NCBI RefSeq assembly: GCF_036964665.1
Contig: NZ_JBAMDA010000001.1
Span: 3,076,001 to 3,140,000, forward strand
Origin: Nitrobacter sp. NHB1
GTDB lineage: Bacteria; Pseudomonadota; Alphaproteobacteria; Rhizobiales; Xanthobacteraceae
Direction of reading: 5' to 3'
Length of the DNA stretch: 64,000 nt
Positions 25,694-35,035 of the stretch are shown here, piece after piece. The notes under the pieces are model-generated. The model was not told the origin of the DNA and searched no databases. It saw nothing but the letters and a program-made list of their open reading frames with translations. A program made the position numbers and the translations under genes. Within the stretch, counting starts at the first letter, position 1. Each line of letters starts with the position of its first letter.

Positions 25694-26362
25694 TCACCCC
25701 CGTTGTTGCGCCAGTTCCAGTTCGATCTCGCGAAAACTGGAGTAGTTGTTACGGGTCCACTGATGCAGTTCGGTGGACGTATCCTTCTCCGTTCGCAGAT
25801 AGTCGGTGAAGGAGAAGGTCAGCCGGTCGATGTAACTCTTGAGAAACGCCGGAAGTGCTGCGATGTGCATCACCCGACTGTGCATGAAGGTCTCGGGCAG
25901 GTCTCCGCGCAGGACGAACTCGTTATCGACGGTAACGACCGCGCCGGGCGGCAGCGTTGCCCGCAGGGTCTCATAGCCGCGCGCGGAAACGCGGTCGCTG
26001 TCGGCCATGAACAGGATAACCGGCGCCACGCCACGCCGGGCGGCTTCCTTGATGAAGCCGATTTCCTCGATCATCCTGAAGAATTCATCGAAGGCGTGGT
26101 AGCCGAGGTCGATCACCTTGGCGAGGTCGTCATCGACGATCAGCTGGTCCATCAGCGCCATCTTGCCGAAGGTGTCGTCGATCTCCGCGGTCTCGGTGAG
26201 GCGCGGCAGGTAGTCGACCAGCGAGGGTTCCTTCAGGTTGACGTCGAACGCAAGGACATCGCCCCGCTGCAAGCGCAGATACTCGCTGAGCTGCCGCGCG
26301 ATCAGTGTCTTGCCGACCTGCGGACGTGGCGAACAGATGATGTAGACAGGCGTGCGGGGCAT
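25694..26362 (-). CDS. ParA/MinD-like ATPase with atypical P-loop
   Basis: The 222-aa protein has a P-loop at residues 11-19 (SPRPQVGKT) and a ParA-like DVNLKEPSLVDYLPRL region. It lacks the signature lysine of the deviant Walker motif (KGGVGKT), so its ATPase cycle may differ from true ParA. The C-terminal part (YHAFDEFFRMIEEIGFIKEA, FMHSRVMHIAALPAFLKSY) is unfamiliar to me. The start is uncertain: MPRTPVYIICS at 26362 is favoured, while an ATG at 26419 would add 19 residues. It lies next to another ParA-like gene on the same strand, separated by 215 bp of repeat-derived sequence. Confidence 0.65.
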   Translation of the reverse strand: MPRTPVYIICSPRPQVGKTLIARQLSEYLRLQRGDVLAFDVNLKEPSLVDYLPRLTETAEIDDTFGKMALMDQLIVDDDLAKVIDLGYHAFDEFFRMIEEIGFIKEAARRGVAPVILFMADSDRVSARGYETLRATLPPGAVVTVDNEFVLRGDLPETFMHSRVMHIAALPAFLKSYIDRLTFSFTDYLRTEKDTSTELHQWTRNNYSSFREIELELAQQRG

Positions 26363-26418
26363 ACGGAGCGATACATCAACGAGCGAGCGCCAGCGGTGTC
26401 GATACAATACCATAGTCA

Positions 26419-26523
26419 TTGCGGGGCGTAGCCGCTCGAAGAACGGCGTCGCTTCGTTCGTCTATGACCAGGCTATCCATCATTGAAGGGGGATGGATGC
26501 GCGGGTCAAGCCCGCGCATGACG
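26419..26523. repeat. Degenerate repeat remnant with perfect hairpin
   Basis: The segment begins like the GTCATTGCG family (CATTGCGGGGCGTAG...). It ends in a perfect 9-bp hairpin, ATGCGCGGG / CCCGCGCAT with loop TCAAG (26497-26519), which resembles the end arms of other short repeats here. It fills the gap between the two ParA-like genes. Confidence 0.5.
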
Positions 26524-26577
26524 CAACAGTTGGAGGACGCGTGCGGTCAGATCGAAACCAGCTGCGTTAAGCTACTT

Positions 26578-27333
26578 TTAGCCGCCCGAGGTGCGGGAGT
26601 TGCCCTTCTTCGAGGCGACGATGTCGGTGAGCTTGATGCGGTCGAACTCGCGCCAGACATTGGCGAGCCAGTGGCGGACATAGCCGCGCAGGACGAACGA
26701 GTAGTTCGCGGACTCGTTCTTCGGTCCCTTGTTGGCCACGAACTTGAGGAACGGCACCGACGATACCTCGACCTGCTCGTAGGCCATCTCGTTGAGCTTC
26801 GGAATGGTGATCTCGGTCGCATCCTTGATCTTGTGGAAGTAGGAGTTGTAGGTCGCCTGGTCCCACTCGAAGAAGCTCGTGTTGTTGATGAAATTCTTCA
26901 CCAGGAAATATTTCGCGCCGGACATGAAGTTCGCGGTCTCCGCGATCTCGTCCAGCGAGGCGATCGAGGGGCCGAGGATGTGGAACACCGCGAAGGTGAT
27001 CTGCCCGGCCTTCGCCGCATCGAGGAATCCGATGTCGCGAAGCGAACCCAGCGCCGGGGACAGCATTCCGGCGCGGACGTCGATCACGGTGACGCTGGCT
27101 TTGGCCGTGTTCAGCGTGTCGAAGATCTTCATCTGGTCCGCGGTCGTCGTCATGTCGACGATCTCGGTGATATCAGGGTGAAAGCGCCTCAGCGTACCGC
27201 GCGGCGATTCGGTATCGAAGGCACGGGTGGGCACGTTATTGGCGTTGAAATAGTCGAGCACGGTGCGCGAAACCGTGGTCTTGCCGACCCCGCCCTTGTC
27301 CGCACCGACCACAATCACTGCTGGCTTCGCCAT
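26578..27333 (-). CDS. ParA/MinD-like P-loop ATPase
   Basis: The 251-aa protein has the deviant Walker A motif ADKGGVGKTT (residues 11-20), including the signature lysine, a DTESPRGTLRRF segment at the usual switch region and VIDVRAGMLSPALGSL at Walker B. ParA/MinD ATPases position DNA or protein cargo. No parB, parS or flagellar/pilus genes are nearby, so the cargo is unknown. The ATG at 27333 has a GGGGGT Shine-Dalgarno just upstream. The adjacent ATPase on the same strand suggests that the two work together. Confidence 0.75.
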   Translation of the reverse strand: MAKPAVIVVGADKGGVGKTTVSRTVLDYFNANNVPTRAFDTESPRGTLRRFHPDITEIVDMTTTADQMKIFDTLNTAKASVTVIDVRAGMLSPALGSLRDIGFLDAAKAGQITFAVFHILGPSIASLDEIAETANFMSGAKYFLVKNFINNTSFFEWDQATYNSYFHKIKDATEITIPKLNEMAYEQVEVSSVPFLKFVANKGPKNESANYSFVLRGYVRHWLANVWREFDRIKLTDIVASKKGNSRTSGG

Positions 27334-27535
27334 GAGACCCCCAAGCTGAAATCCGCAACCCGCGCATTGTCGCGCGGCCGGAATGTCCCCCAATGTGTGC
27401 TTGGGGCGCGACCATGGCAGAAACGAGGGAGAATTCAATTCGATATGTTAAATCCGGTAAAATTCGTTAAGGCGTGACGAAATCGCGGGCGCTTATGCAC
27501 TGCGCAAGCAGGAACCGACTTCGAAACGGCAAAAA

Positions 27536-28693
27536 TCAGGAGTGATTGCCCCAAGGGCCGCGAGCGGGCGGCGTCGCGCTGGGCGGCGGCGTGGGCTCGC
27601 TCCACGGCCCAGGCGGGAATTCCTGTCCGCCGGGCAGCTTTGGATCGGTCGCGGCGCGCTCGGGCTGGTTGTGCGGCCGCATCGGGCCGGGATCGTGGCC
27701 GCCGGCATATGTCACCAGCGCGCGCACTCGCGTCTCGATCGATGGATGGGTGGCGAACAGGTCGGAGAAGCCTTCGCGCGGGTTGTCGACGCACATTTCC
27801 ATCACGGCCGAGGTCGCGCCCGGAAGCTCGCCGCGGTTCTCGATTTTGCGCAGCGCCGAGATCATGGCATCCGGATCCTTGGTCAACTCGACCGAGCCGG
27901 CATCGGCCATCAGTTCGCGCGAGCGCGACAATGCCATCCGCACCATCTGCGACAAAAGCCAGGCCAACGCGATCAGGGCGGCTGCGAGAATCACGGCGAT
28001 AATGGCGCCCCCTCCGCCGCCTTTGCTGTTGCCGCCGGAGGAGGAAGAGCGGGACGAACGCCAGCCTCCGCCGCCGACCCGCGTGCCGCTGTTGAAGAAG
28101 ATGCGGAAGAACAGTTCGGCGACGAAGCCAACTACGCCGGCGATGACGACGGCGACCACCATCAACTGCACGTCGCCGTTGCGGATGTGGGTCAGCTCGT
28201 GGCCGAGCACCGCTTCCATTTCCCGATCATTGAGCGCCTTCATCAGGCCGGTGGTGACGGTGATGGCGTATTGGCGGCGGTTCAGGCCGGTGGCGAAGGC
28301 GTTGACTGCGTCGGTGTCCACCACCTTCAGCTTCGGCATCGGGATGCCGCGCGAGATGCAGAGGTTTTCCAGCAGGTTGTAGAGCCGCGGCTGGTCCTTG
28401 CGGCTGACATCATGGCCGCCGGTGACCGCGTCGATCATCCACTGATGGAAGAAATAGGCGATGACGATCCACAGCGCGGAACCCGCCGTGGCGAAGGGAA
28501 AGGCGACGATCAGGTCGTGCCAGGCCTGGCTGAGATAGAACGCCGCGGTGCGGCCGGTGTCGAACTGCAAGACCTCGGCGATCAGCGCGCCGGCGAACAC
28601 CATCACGTAAATCAGGACGAACAGCCCGGCGAGCAAAAACATCGAACGGATCCTGTTCGATGCGATGTGGGTGTAGAGACCGTAGGCTGCCAT
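27536..28693 (-). CDS. M48 family membrane metallopeptidase (HtpX-like)
   Basis: The 385-aa protein has two N-terminal membrane helices (about 17-45 and 60-88), the zinc motif in EAVLGHELTHIRNGD (HExxH), and two more helices (about 178-203 and 240-262). They are separated by a Gly/Ser-rich loop (SSRSSSSGGNSKGGGGG). The third zinc ligand is probably in SRELMADAGSVELT. A Pro-rich C-terminal tail follows. M48 peptidases degrade damaged or misfolded membrane proteins. It is directly downstream of lemA, a pairing seen in many bacteria. Confidence 0.9.
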   Translation of the reverse strand: MAAYGLYTHIASNRIRSMFLLAGLFVLIYVMVFAGALIAEVLQFDTGRTAAFYLSQAWHDLIVAFPFATAGSALWIVIAYFFHQWMIDAVTGGHDVSRKDQPRLYNLLENLCISRGIPMPKLKVVDTDAVNAFATGLNRRQYAITVTTGLMKALNDREMEAVLGHELTHIRNGDVQLMVVAVVIAGVVGFVAELFFRIFFNSGTRVGGGGWRSSRSSSSGGNSKGGGGGAIIAVILAAALIALAWLLSQMVRMALSRSRELMADAGSVELTKDPDAMISALRKIENRGELPGATSAVMEMCVDNPREGFSDLFATHPSIETRVRALVTYAGGHDPGPMRPHNQPERAATDPKLPGGQEFPPGPWSEPTPPPSATPPARGPWGNHS

Positions 28694-28731
28694 CAGGTTA
28701 GTCCTCGAACGTCGGCGTGGACATATCCTCG

Positions 28732-28853
28732 GTCGTCATGCCGGGATGCGCCTCTTGGCGCGGGCCTCAGATGCGCAATTGCACATCGGGGAATCCATAC
28801 TCTCTGCGGTGATTACGGATTCCTGGCTCGCGCTTCGCGCGCCCCGGACCGAC
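28732..28853. repeat. Dispersed inverted repeat between lemA and the M48 gene
   Basis: A 122-bp segment with GTCGTCATGCCGGG at one end and CCCCGGACCGAC at the other, plus inner GAATCC / GGATTC arms and an AGATGCGCAATTGCACATCG segment. I recognise this as a common intergenic repeat type of Bradyrhizobiaceae. It separates lemA from the downstream M48 gene. Confidence 0.7.
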
Positions 28854-28868
28854 AGGGTGGTCCTGCCC

Positions 28869-29429
28869 TCAGAACTTCACCTGCGGCGTCTGCTCCACCG
28901 CGGTGCGGCTGGCGCCGAGGTCGAAGAACTCCTTGCGGGTGAAACCGAACGTCCCGGCGAACAGCGCCGCCGGCATCTGCTGGATGGCGGTATTGTATTC
29001 CTGGACCGCGTTGTTGAAGAAGCGGCGGCTGGCGGCGATCTTGTTCTCGAGGTCGGACAGTTCGCCGGCGAGCTGCTGGAAGTTGGCGTTGGCCTTGAGG
29101 TCCGGATAGGCCTCCGACAACGCGATCAGGCGGCCAAGCGCGCCGCTCAACTGGTTCTCGGCGGCGCCGACCTGCGCCGGGCCCTGCGCTGACAGCGCGG
29201 CGTTGCGGGCCTTGACGACATCGTCCAGCGTCCCGCGCTCGTGCGCTGCATAGCCTTTCACGGTTTCGACGAGGTTCGGGATCAGGTCGTGACGCTGCTT
29301 GAGCTGCACGTCGATGTCGGCGAAGGCCTGGCCGACGCGCTGGCTGAGTGCGACCAGCCGGTTATAAGCGAGGAGCGCGAACACAGCGAGAACGACGATG
29401 GCGCCGAGAACAATCCAGCCGGTCGACAT
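28869..29429 (-). CDS. lemA: LemA family protein
   Basis: The 186-aa protein has an N-terminal membrane anchor (GWIVLGAIVVLAVFALLAYN) followed by the LemA helical core: RVGQAFADIDVQLKQRHDLI, PNLVETVKGYAAHE, SRRFFNNAVQEYN. LemA proteins are predicted to be membrane-anchored with an exposed helical bundle; the function is unknown. The ATG at 29429 is preceded by AGGAG. It heads the lemA-M48 peptidase pair. Confidence 0.9.
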   Translation of the reverse strand: MSTGWIVLGAIVVLAVFALLAYNRLVALSQRVGQAFADIDVQLKQRHDLIPNLVETVKGYAAHERGTLDDVVKARNAALSAQGPAQVGAAENQLSGALGRLIALSEAYPDLKANANFQQLAGELSDLENKIAASRRFFNNAVQEYNTAIQQMPAALFAGTFGFTRKEFFDLGASRTAVEQTPQVKF

Positions 29430-29622
29430 GAGAAGGGCTCCTGAATAAGACGAGGCGAGGACGGCTACCGTAGACGATATTCCGCGCAAACGGCAGGTTC
29501 CGCCGGGAGGCGGCACCTTTTGGTCTGGAAAAACCTTAGAAAAGTTCAAGTTGTCCGGTATTTTGTTCTGTGTGAAGGATGATTTGCAGGATTTGGATGT
29601 GACGGATCAGGACGGCGAGCGC

Positions 29623-30051
29623 ATGATCGTGGACGAGCAGTCTTTCGGCGCGGGGGTGGCCGGCGCCGTGGGTCCGCGTGCCGCCACGCCGCGGATGATG
29701 CGCGGTGTCTTTCTGGTGCTGGGTATCGGGCTCGTCGCACTCGGCTTCATCGGCGCGTTCCTGCCGGTGCTGCCGACGACGCCATTCCTGATCCTGGCCG
29801 CCGCCTGTTTCGCGCGTTCCTCGCCCCGGCTGGAAAACTGGCTGTTGCAGCATCCGCGTTTCGGCTCGCTGCTGCGCGGCTGGCGCGAGCGCGGCGCGAT
29901 TCCCGTTAAGGCCAAGCTGATGGCACTGGGCGGCACGGCTATCGGTTTTGCGGGTTTCTGGTTCGGCAGCCATCCGGGACCGTGGCTCACGGCGGCAGTG
30001 GCGCTGCTGATGCTGACCGGGCTGACTTACGTCTTTACGCGGCCGTCATAG
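29623..30051 (+). CDS. YbaN family (DUF454) inner membrane protein
   Basis: The product is a small membrane protein with two or three helices (FLVLGIGLVALGFIGAFLPV, ALGGTAIGFAGFWFG, WLTAAVALLMLTGLTYV) and the DUF454 signature LPVLPTTPFLILAAACFARS followed by SPRLENWLLQHPRFG. The function is unknown. The start is uncertain: I use the ATG at 29623 (142 aa); a TTG at 29551, a GTG at 29572 or an ATG at 29695 are possible. The gene is divergent from lemA. Confidence 0.78.
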   Translation: MIVDEQSFGAGVAGAVGPRAATPRMMRGVFLVLGIGLVALGFIGAFLPVLPTTPFLILAAACFARSSPRLENWLLQHPRFGSLLRGWRERGAIPVKAKLMALGGTAIGFAGFWFGSHPGPWLTAAVALLMLTGLTYVFTRPS

Positions 30052-30070
30052 CCGACGGGAATAACGGGAA

Positions 30071-31141
30071 TCACGTCTCGGCCAGGTTGACGGTGTCGCC
30101 CCAACTGATCCGGCGTACGCGGGCATAGGCGGCCTTGTCGCGACGGGAAAATGTCGTGAGGCCGGCGCGCCCGTCCGGTTGGCATAGCTTGACGCGCATC
30201 CCCGCCTTGGTGACCAGCGGCGGCGCCAGCACCCGCGCCGGATGTTGCCGGGCGGGCGTTCGGGCCAGCGCGACATAGCTGAATTTCTCATCCTCGAAAG
30301 GAAGCTCCGCGCCCTTGATGTACTTGTGCGCGCGCGATCGCGGCAGTCGCTGCACGAAATGGCACCAGTCCGGCGCGGCTTTTTGTTTTGACGCGTTTTC
30401 TTCACGCGAAGCGGTATCCATCCTCGGGTCACGCCCGAGGACATGCTTCGCTGAAAACGTTACGAGCGGACATTCTTCGTTGTGCGGGCAGGGCGCAATG
30501 ACATACGCGCCTTGGGCAACCAGCCGGCGGCGTAGGTCGAGGATGCGTTGATAGCCCGCGGGCGTACCGGGTTCGACGACCAGCAGCATGTCGCGGCTGG
30601 CCGCCCACATGAGATCGGCGAGTGCAGCCTGCCGGTCGGCATTCATTTCGCCGATGACATAGCTCGCGACGACGAGATCGGCGCTCGCGGCCGCATCGCG
30701 GAGCCCGCCTGATGCTTCGCTTTGCGCATAGCGGAGGTCGTGTAGCCGCGCCTGATCGGCGGCGAGGTCGAGCGCAAGCGTCCGCAGCGCCGGATTGGCG
30801 TCGATCGCGGTGAATTCGCAGAGAGAATCGAACGCCTGCGCCGTCGCCCATGTCGCGGTGCCGGGTCCGGCGCCGACATCGAGCAGGCTGTCCGGCGCGA
30901 AGTCCGGGCGTATCTCGCGGAGCGCATTGAGGCAGGCGACGACGGCCGCATAGGTCGCGGGCATCCGCGCCAGCGCATAGGCAAGTGCGTCGGATTCGCT
31001 CCGGATCGCTCCCGAGCCGCCGCCGCCGCGATAAGTTTGCGAGATCGCCGCCGCGCGAACCGCGGCATCGTTGCGGGAGAGGCCTTCAGCCTTCCGCTGC
31101 AATGCGACCTTCAATTCGGCAGGGAGATCGGGAGCGATCAT
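30071..31141 (-). CDS. Rsm22-family small-subunit rRNA methyltransferase-like protein with repeat insertion
   Basis: The 356-aa protein has the SAM-binding motif LLDVGAGPGTATWA (about 86-99) and the Rsm22-type cysteine cluster: APCPHNEECPL (C218, C224) and DWCHF (C260), followed by RLPRSRAHKYIKGAELPFED. Mitochondrial Rsm22 is implicated in small ribosomal subunit maturation; bacterial members are uncharacterised. Between CPL and DWCHF, where relatives have almost nothing, about 30 residues are inserted (VTFSAKHVLGRDPRMDTA...). This stretch is encoded by a dispersed palindromic repeat in frame (30379-30461). The ATG at 31141 is the natural start. Confidence 0.82.
   Translation of the reverse strand: MIAPDLPAELKVALQRKAEGLSRNDAAVRAAAISQTYRGGGGSGAIRSESDALAYALARMPATYAAVVACLNALREIRPDFAPDSLLDVGAGPGTATWATAQAFDSLCEFTAIDANPALRTLALDLAADQARLHDLRYAQSEASGGLRDAAASADLVVASYVIGEMNADRQAALADLMWAASRDMLLVVEPGTPAGYQRILDLRRRLVAQGAYVIAPCPHNEECPLVTFSAKHVLGRDPRMDTASREENASKQKAAPDWCHFVQRLPRSRAHKYIKGAELPFEDEKFSYVALARTPARQHPARVLAPPLVTKAGMRVKLCQPDGRAGLTTFSRRDKAAYARVRRISWGDTVNLAET
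30379..30461 (-). repeat. Palindromic repeat element inserted in frame in the Rsm22-family gene
   Basis: The sequence TTGACGCGTTTTCTTCACGCGAAGCGG..., then CCTCGGGTCACGCCCGAGG and GACATGCTTCGCTGAAAACG, is nearly identical to the intergenic element at 51539-51667 and close to 37909-38010. It is read through as roughly residues 228-255 of the host protein without a stop or frameshift. Confidence 0.88.
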
Positions 31142-31149
31142 GAACCAGT

Positions 31150-31283
31150 GTCGTCCCCGCGAACGCGGGGACCCATAACCCCAGACTGAATTCAGCGTAC
31201 CAAGATTGCAACGAGCAGGAAACAGCGCGCTGCAGCAGCAATTCGCGCCGCGACGTATGGATCCCCGCGTTCGCGGGGGCGAC
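31150..31283. repeat. GTCGTCCCCGCGAACGCGG family inverted repeat
   Basis: The left arm GTCGTCCCCGCGAACGCGGG followed by GACCCATA faces the right arm TATGGATCCCCGCGTTCGCG followed by GGGGCGAC, about 134 bp overall. Related copies lie at 35036-35195 and 51742-51876, with a variant at 37749-37902. It lies between the smc stop and the Rsm22-family start. Confidence 0.88.
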
Positions 31284-31288
31284 AAGTC

Positions 31289-34200
31289 TCACGCCACGTT
31301 CTGGTCGAGAATCTTCACCGCGTCTTCGAGATCGACCGACACCAGTTGCGAGACGCCGCGCTCGGCCATGGTGACGCCGAACAGCCGGTTCATCCGCGCC
31401 ATCGTGATCGGATTGTGGGTGATGATGATGAAGCGCGTCTCGGTGGACGATGTCATCTCGTGCAGGAGATTGCAGAAGCGTTCGACGTTGTGGTCGTCGA
31501 GCGGCGCGTCGACTTCGTCCAGCACGCAGATCGGCGACGGGTTGGTGAGGAACACCGCGAAGATCAGCGCCAGCGCGGTCAGCGCCTGCTCGCCGCCCGA
31601 GAGCAGCGACAGCGTCTGCGGCTTCTTGCCTGGCGGTTTGGCGATGATCTCAAGCCCGGCTTCGAGCGGATCGTCGCTCTCGATCAGGTGCAGCGCCGCT
31701 TCGCCGCCGCCGAACAGTTCGGTGAACAGCCGCTTGAAGTGGGTATTGACGGTCTCGAACGAGGTCAGAAGCCGCTCACGCGCCTCGCGGTTGAGGCTCT
31801 GGATGCCGGTGCGCAGCTTCTTGATGGCTTCGACGAGGTCGTCGCGCTCGGTGGCGAGCGAGGTGTGCTGGGTCTCGACCTCGCGCAGTTCCTCCTCGGC
31901 GCGCAGGTTAACGGCGCCCAATCGCTCGCGGTCGCGGCGCAGCTTTTCGAGATCGGCTTCGATCCCCAGTAGCGGCGGCAGTTCGACGCCGGGCTGAATC
32001 TCGGCCAGCGAGGCGACCGCGTCGGGCTCGACCTCGAGCATGTCGCGGATTTCCCGTTCGGTATCCTCGAGACGGCGCTTGCTGCCGTCCATGCGTTCCT
32101 CGGCGCGTGCGGTGGCTTCGCGCGCGCTCGACAGCGCCTCAAGCGAGATTTTCGCAGCGCGATCGGTTTCCGCCATCACGGCTTCGGCTGATGCGAGCGC
32201 GTCGGCCGCGTCGCGGCGATCCTTCTCGGCGTGCTCGATCTCGCTGATGACGGCGCTGCGCTTTTCCGCGAACAGAGCCGGCGCGTTGTCGAGGTCGGCG
32301 CGCTCGGCTTTCACCTCGGTGACGCGCGCTTCGATGGTAGCGATCTGCGAGGCCGCGCTCCGGCTGCGGGCCTGCCATTCGTTGCGTTCGGCCGATATTG
32401 CCTGCAGACGGCGATCCGCGAGTTCAGCTTCGCGCGCCAGCGCCTGGGCTTCGGCGCGAACCTGCGCGGCGAGGCGGCGATGGCCGTCGATCTCGGCCCG
32501 CACCTCGCCGAGCTTCGTCTCGGTGCCGAGGCTCGGCGGTAACGCGCCAAGAGCCGCCGTCGCGGCCTCATGGGCGGCGGCGGCCTCAAGGCGGTCGTTG
32601 GTCAGGCGGCTGTGCGCTTCGGTCAACGCCGAGCGGCGCGCCGCGTGGCGGTTGATCTCGCGCTCGGCGCTCGCATGATGTTCGCGCGCGGCATCGACTT
32701 CGCGCTGCGCCGCGCGCCAGGCATTGCGCGCCTCGCTCTCGGCTGACGCGGCGGCGCTGACGACCTGACCGGCGGCGGCGACGGCCTGCTGGGCCGTTTC
32801 CAGCACCTGCCGCCGCTCAGCGACGTCGGTGCGCGCGCGCTCGATCTCGCTCTCGATATCGGCCAGCCGTGCGCGCTCGGCAAGACGCCGCGCCGCGCCG
32901 GTCGGCGCGTGGGCCGCGGTCACAAAGCCGTCCCAGCGCCAGACATCGCCTTCGAGCGACACCAGCCGCTGACCGGTCTTCAGATGCGCAACCAGCTCCG
33001 CGCCACGCTCTTTGGCGACAACGCCGATCTGCGCCAGCCGCCGCGCCAGTTCCGGCGGCGCCTGCACGTGGGTCGCAAGCGATTCGACGCCCTCGGGCAG
33101 CGCCGGATCGTCCGTCGTGACCGCCGCGCCGGTCCAGCGCATCGGCGCGGACGGATCCACCGGCGCATCGAGGTCGTCGCCGAGCACCGCGCCGAGCGCC
33201 TTCTCGTACCCCTTGCCGACGCTGATGCCGTCGATGATCGGCGGCCACAGGTTCTTGCTTTCGCCGTTGAGAATCTTGGCGATGGTCTTGGCTTCGGTCT
33301 CGAGCCGCTGGGCGCGCTTGTCGGCATCCTGTAGCGGGCCGCGCGCCGCTTCGACGCCGGAGCGCGCCATGTCGAGCCGGCTGCGTGCGGCGGCATGTTC
33401 GGCCTCGCGCTCGCGGCTCAGGCTTTCCGATTGCGCCAGCGCCTGCTGTGCGCCTTCGATCGCCGCAGTCAGTGCATCGAGATCGCCGAAACCGCTGGTC
33501 TGCTGCGCCAACGCTTCGCTCTCGCGCTGGACGCCCGCGATGTCCTGATCGATGCGCGCGAGACGGTCGCGATGGGTCCGCACGTTGGCTTCAAGCTGGT
33601 TGCGCCTGGCGGTGAGGTCGGCCAGCACGCGGGTCAGCTCCGCGAATGTGGCCTCTGTCGCGGCCAAAGTCGTTTCCGCCTGCGTGCAGCGCTCCTCGAC
33701 GCCGCTGCGTGTCTCCACGCGCGACTTGATCTCGTCCTTCAGCTCGACGTCCTCGGTGTCGAGACGCCGCAAGGCGTCGTCGGCATCGGATGATTGCCGC
33801 TGCTCGCGCTCAATGTCGGAGGTAAATTGCATCAGCCGGCCATCAAGCTCGGCGGCGCGCTCCCTGGCGCGCTCCTCCTCGCGGTCGAGCGCTTCCCGCG
33901 CGCTGGTGAGGCGCTGCAGACCGGCGGCGGCGCGGGCTTCCGCCTCGCGCAGCGACGGCAATTCGGAGGCGCGCTCCGCCTGGAGACGAGCGGCTTCGGC
34001 CTGCTCGCGGGTGCGTTCGGCCAGTTCGCGAACATTGAGGTCGTGGATCCTGGCGGCTTCCGTTACCTCTGTCTGAGCGTCCAGCCAGCGCAGGTGGAAC
34101 AGCATGGCCTCGGCCTTGCGGACTTTCGCCGCGACGTCGCGATAACGGATCGCTTGCCGCGCCTGCTTCTTGAGACCCTCCATCTGGCCTGCGAGCTGGC

Positions 34201-34795
34201 CGATCACATCCTCGACGCGGGTGAGATTGGTTTCGGCGGCCTTCAGCCGCAGCTCGGCCTCGTGACGGCGCGCGTGCAGGCCGGCGACCCCGGCGGCGTC
34301 TTCCAGAACGCGGCGGCGCTGCTCGGGTTTCGCCTGGATGATTTCGCCGATCTTGCCCTGGTGCACCAGCGCCGGCGAGCGTGCGCCGGTGGCGGCGTCG
34401 GCGAACAGGATCTGCACGTCCCGCGCACGAACGTCACGGCCGTTGATGCGATAAACCGAGCCGGCCTCGCGCTCGATGCGGCGCGAAATCTCCAGCGTCT
34501 CGGAATCGTTGACGGCCGACGGCGCGGTGCGATCGGAATTGTCGATCGACATCACCACTTCGGCGTGGTTGCGCGCCGGACGGTTGCCGGAGCCTGCAAA
34601 GATCACCGCTTCCATATCGGCGGCGCGCAGCGACTTGTACGAAGTCTCGCCCATCGCCCAGCGCAGCGCCTCGACCAGATTGGATTTGCCGCAGCCGTTC
34701 GGCCCGACCACGCCGGTGAGGCCGGGCTCGATCACGAAATCCGTGGGTTCGACGAACGACTTGAAACCGTGAAGGCGAAGGCGCGTGAGTTTCAT
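31289..34795 (-). CDS. smc: Chromosome segregation protein SMC
   Basis: The 1168-aa SMC ATPase has Walker A GPNGCGKSN (31-39), long coiled coils with an internal hinge at about residues 500-620, the signature LSGGEQ (about 1065) and Walker B CVLDEVDAPLDD (about 1090). It compacts and segregates the chromosome, usually with ScpA and ScpB encoded elsewhere. The ATG at 34795 is used; a GTG two codons upstream is possible. It lies downstream of the dsbA-like gene, with 420 bp of mostly repeat sequence between. Confidence 0.96.
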   Translation of the reverse strand: MKLTRLRLHGFKSFVEPTDFVIEPGLTGVVGPNGCGKSNLVEALRWAMGETSYKSLRAADMEAVIFAGSGNRPARNHAEVVMSIDNSDRTAPSAVNDSETLEISRRIEREAGSVYRINGRDVRARDVQILFADAATGARSPALVHQGKIGEIIQAKPEQRRRVLEDAAGVAGLHARRHEAELRLKAAETNLTRVEDVIGQLAGQMEGLKKQARQAIRYRDVAAKVRKAEAMLFHLRWLDAQTEVTEAARIHDLNVRELAERTREQAEAARLQAERASELPSLREAEARAAAGLQRLTSAREALDREEERARERAAELDGRLMQFTSDIEREQRQSSDADDALRRLDTEDVELKDEIKSRVETRSGVEERCTQAETTLAATEATFAELTRVLADLTARRNQLEANVRTHRDRLARIDQDIAGVQRESEALAQQTSGFGDLDALTAAIEGAQQALAQSESLSREREAEHAAARSRLDMARSGVEAARGPLQDADKRAQRLETEAKTIAKILNGESKNLWPPIIDGISVGKGYEKALGAVLGDDLDAPVDPSAPMRWTGAAVTTDDPALPEGVESLATHVQAPPELARRLAQIGVVAKERGAELVAHLKTGQRLVSLEGDVWRWDGFVTAAHAPTGAARRLAERARLADIESEIERARTDVAERRQVLETAQQAVAAAGQVVSAAASAESEARNAWRAAQREVDAAREHHASAEREINRHAARRSALTEAHSRLTNDRLEAAAAHEAATAALGALPPSLGTETKLGEVRAEIDGHRRLAAQVRAEAQALAREAELADRRLQAISAERNEWQARSRSAASQIATIEARVTEVKAERADLDNAPALFAEKRSAVISEIEHAEKDRRDAADALASAEAVMAETDRAAKISLEALSSAREATARAEERMDGSKRRLEDTEREIRDMLEVEPDAVASLAEIQPGVELPPLLGIEADLEKLRRDRERLGAVNLRAEEELREVETQHTSLATERDDLVEAIKKLRTGIQSLNREARERLLTSFETVNTHFKRLFTELFGGGEAALHLIESDDPLEAGLEIIAKPPGKKPQTLSLLSGGEQALTALALIFAVFLTNPSPICVLDEVDAPLDDHNVERFCNLLHEMTSSTETRFIIITHNPITMARMNRLFGVTMAERGVSQLVSVDLEDAVKILDQNVA

Positions 34796-35035
34796 GGCCA
34801 CTCTGCTGTACTGGCAAGACGCGAATCAGCCCACGGTTACAATACCATACGCAGTATTGCCGGCAGCTCCCGAGTCGCGCATCTCGCGAGGTTCGACAAT
34901 GGCGAGGGCGGCGCATCAGGGCAACCGCGCAAACGGGCTTTTCCAGAGGCTTTTGCAGGAGTTATGCGGGAACTCGCGCCGCGCTGTTTGAAAATTGAGT
35001 CAGAGCTGGTCAGGGTGCCAACCAAAACTGTTAGC

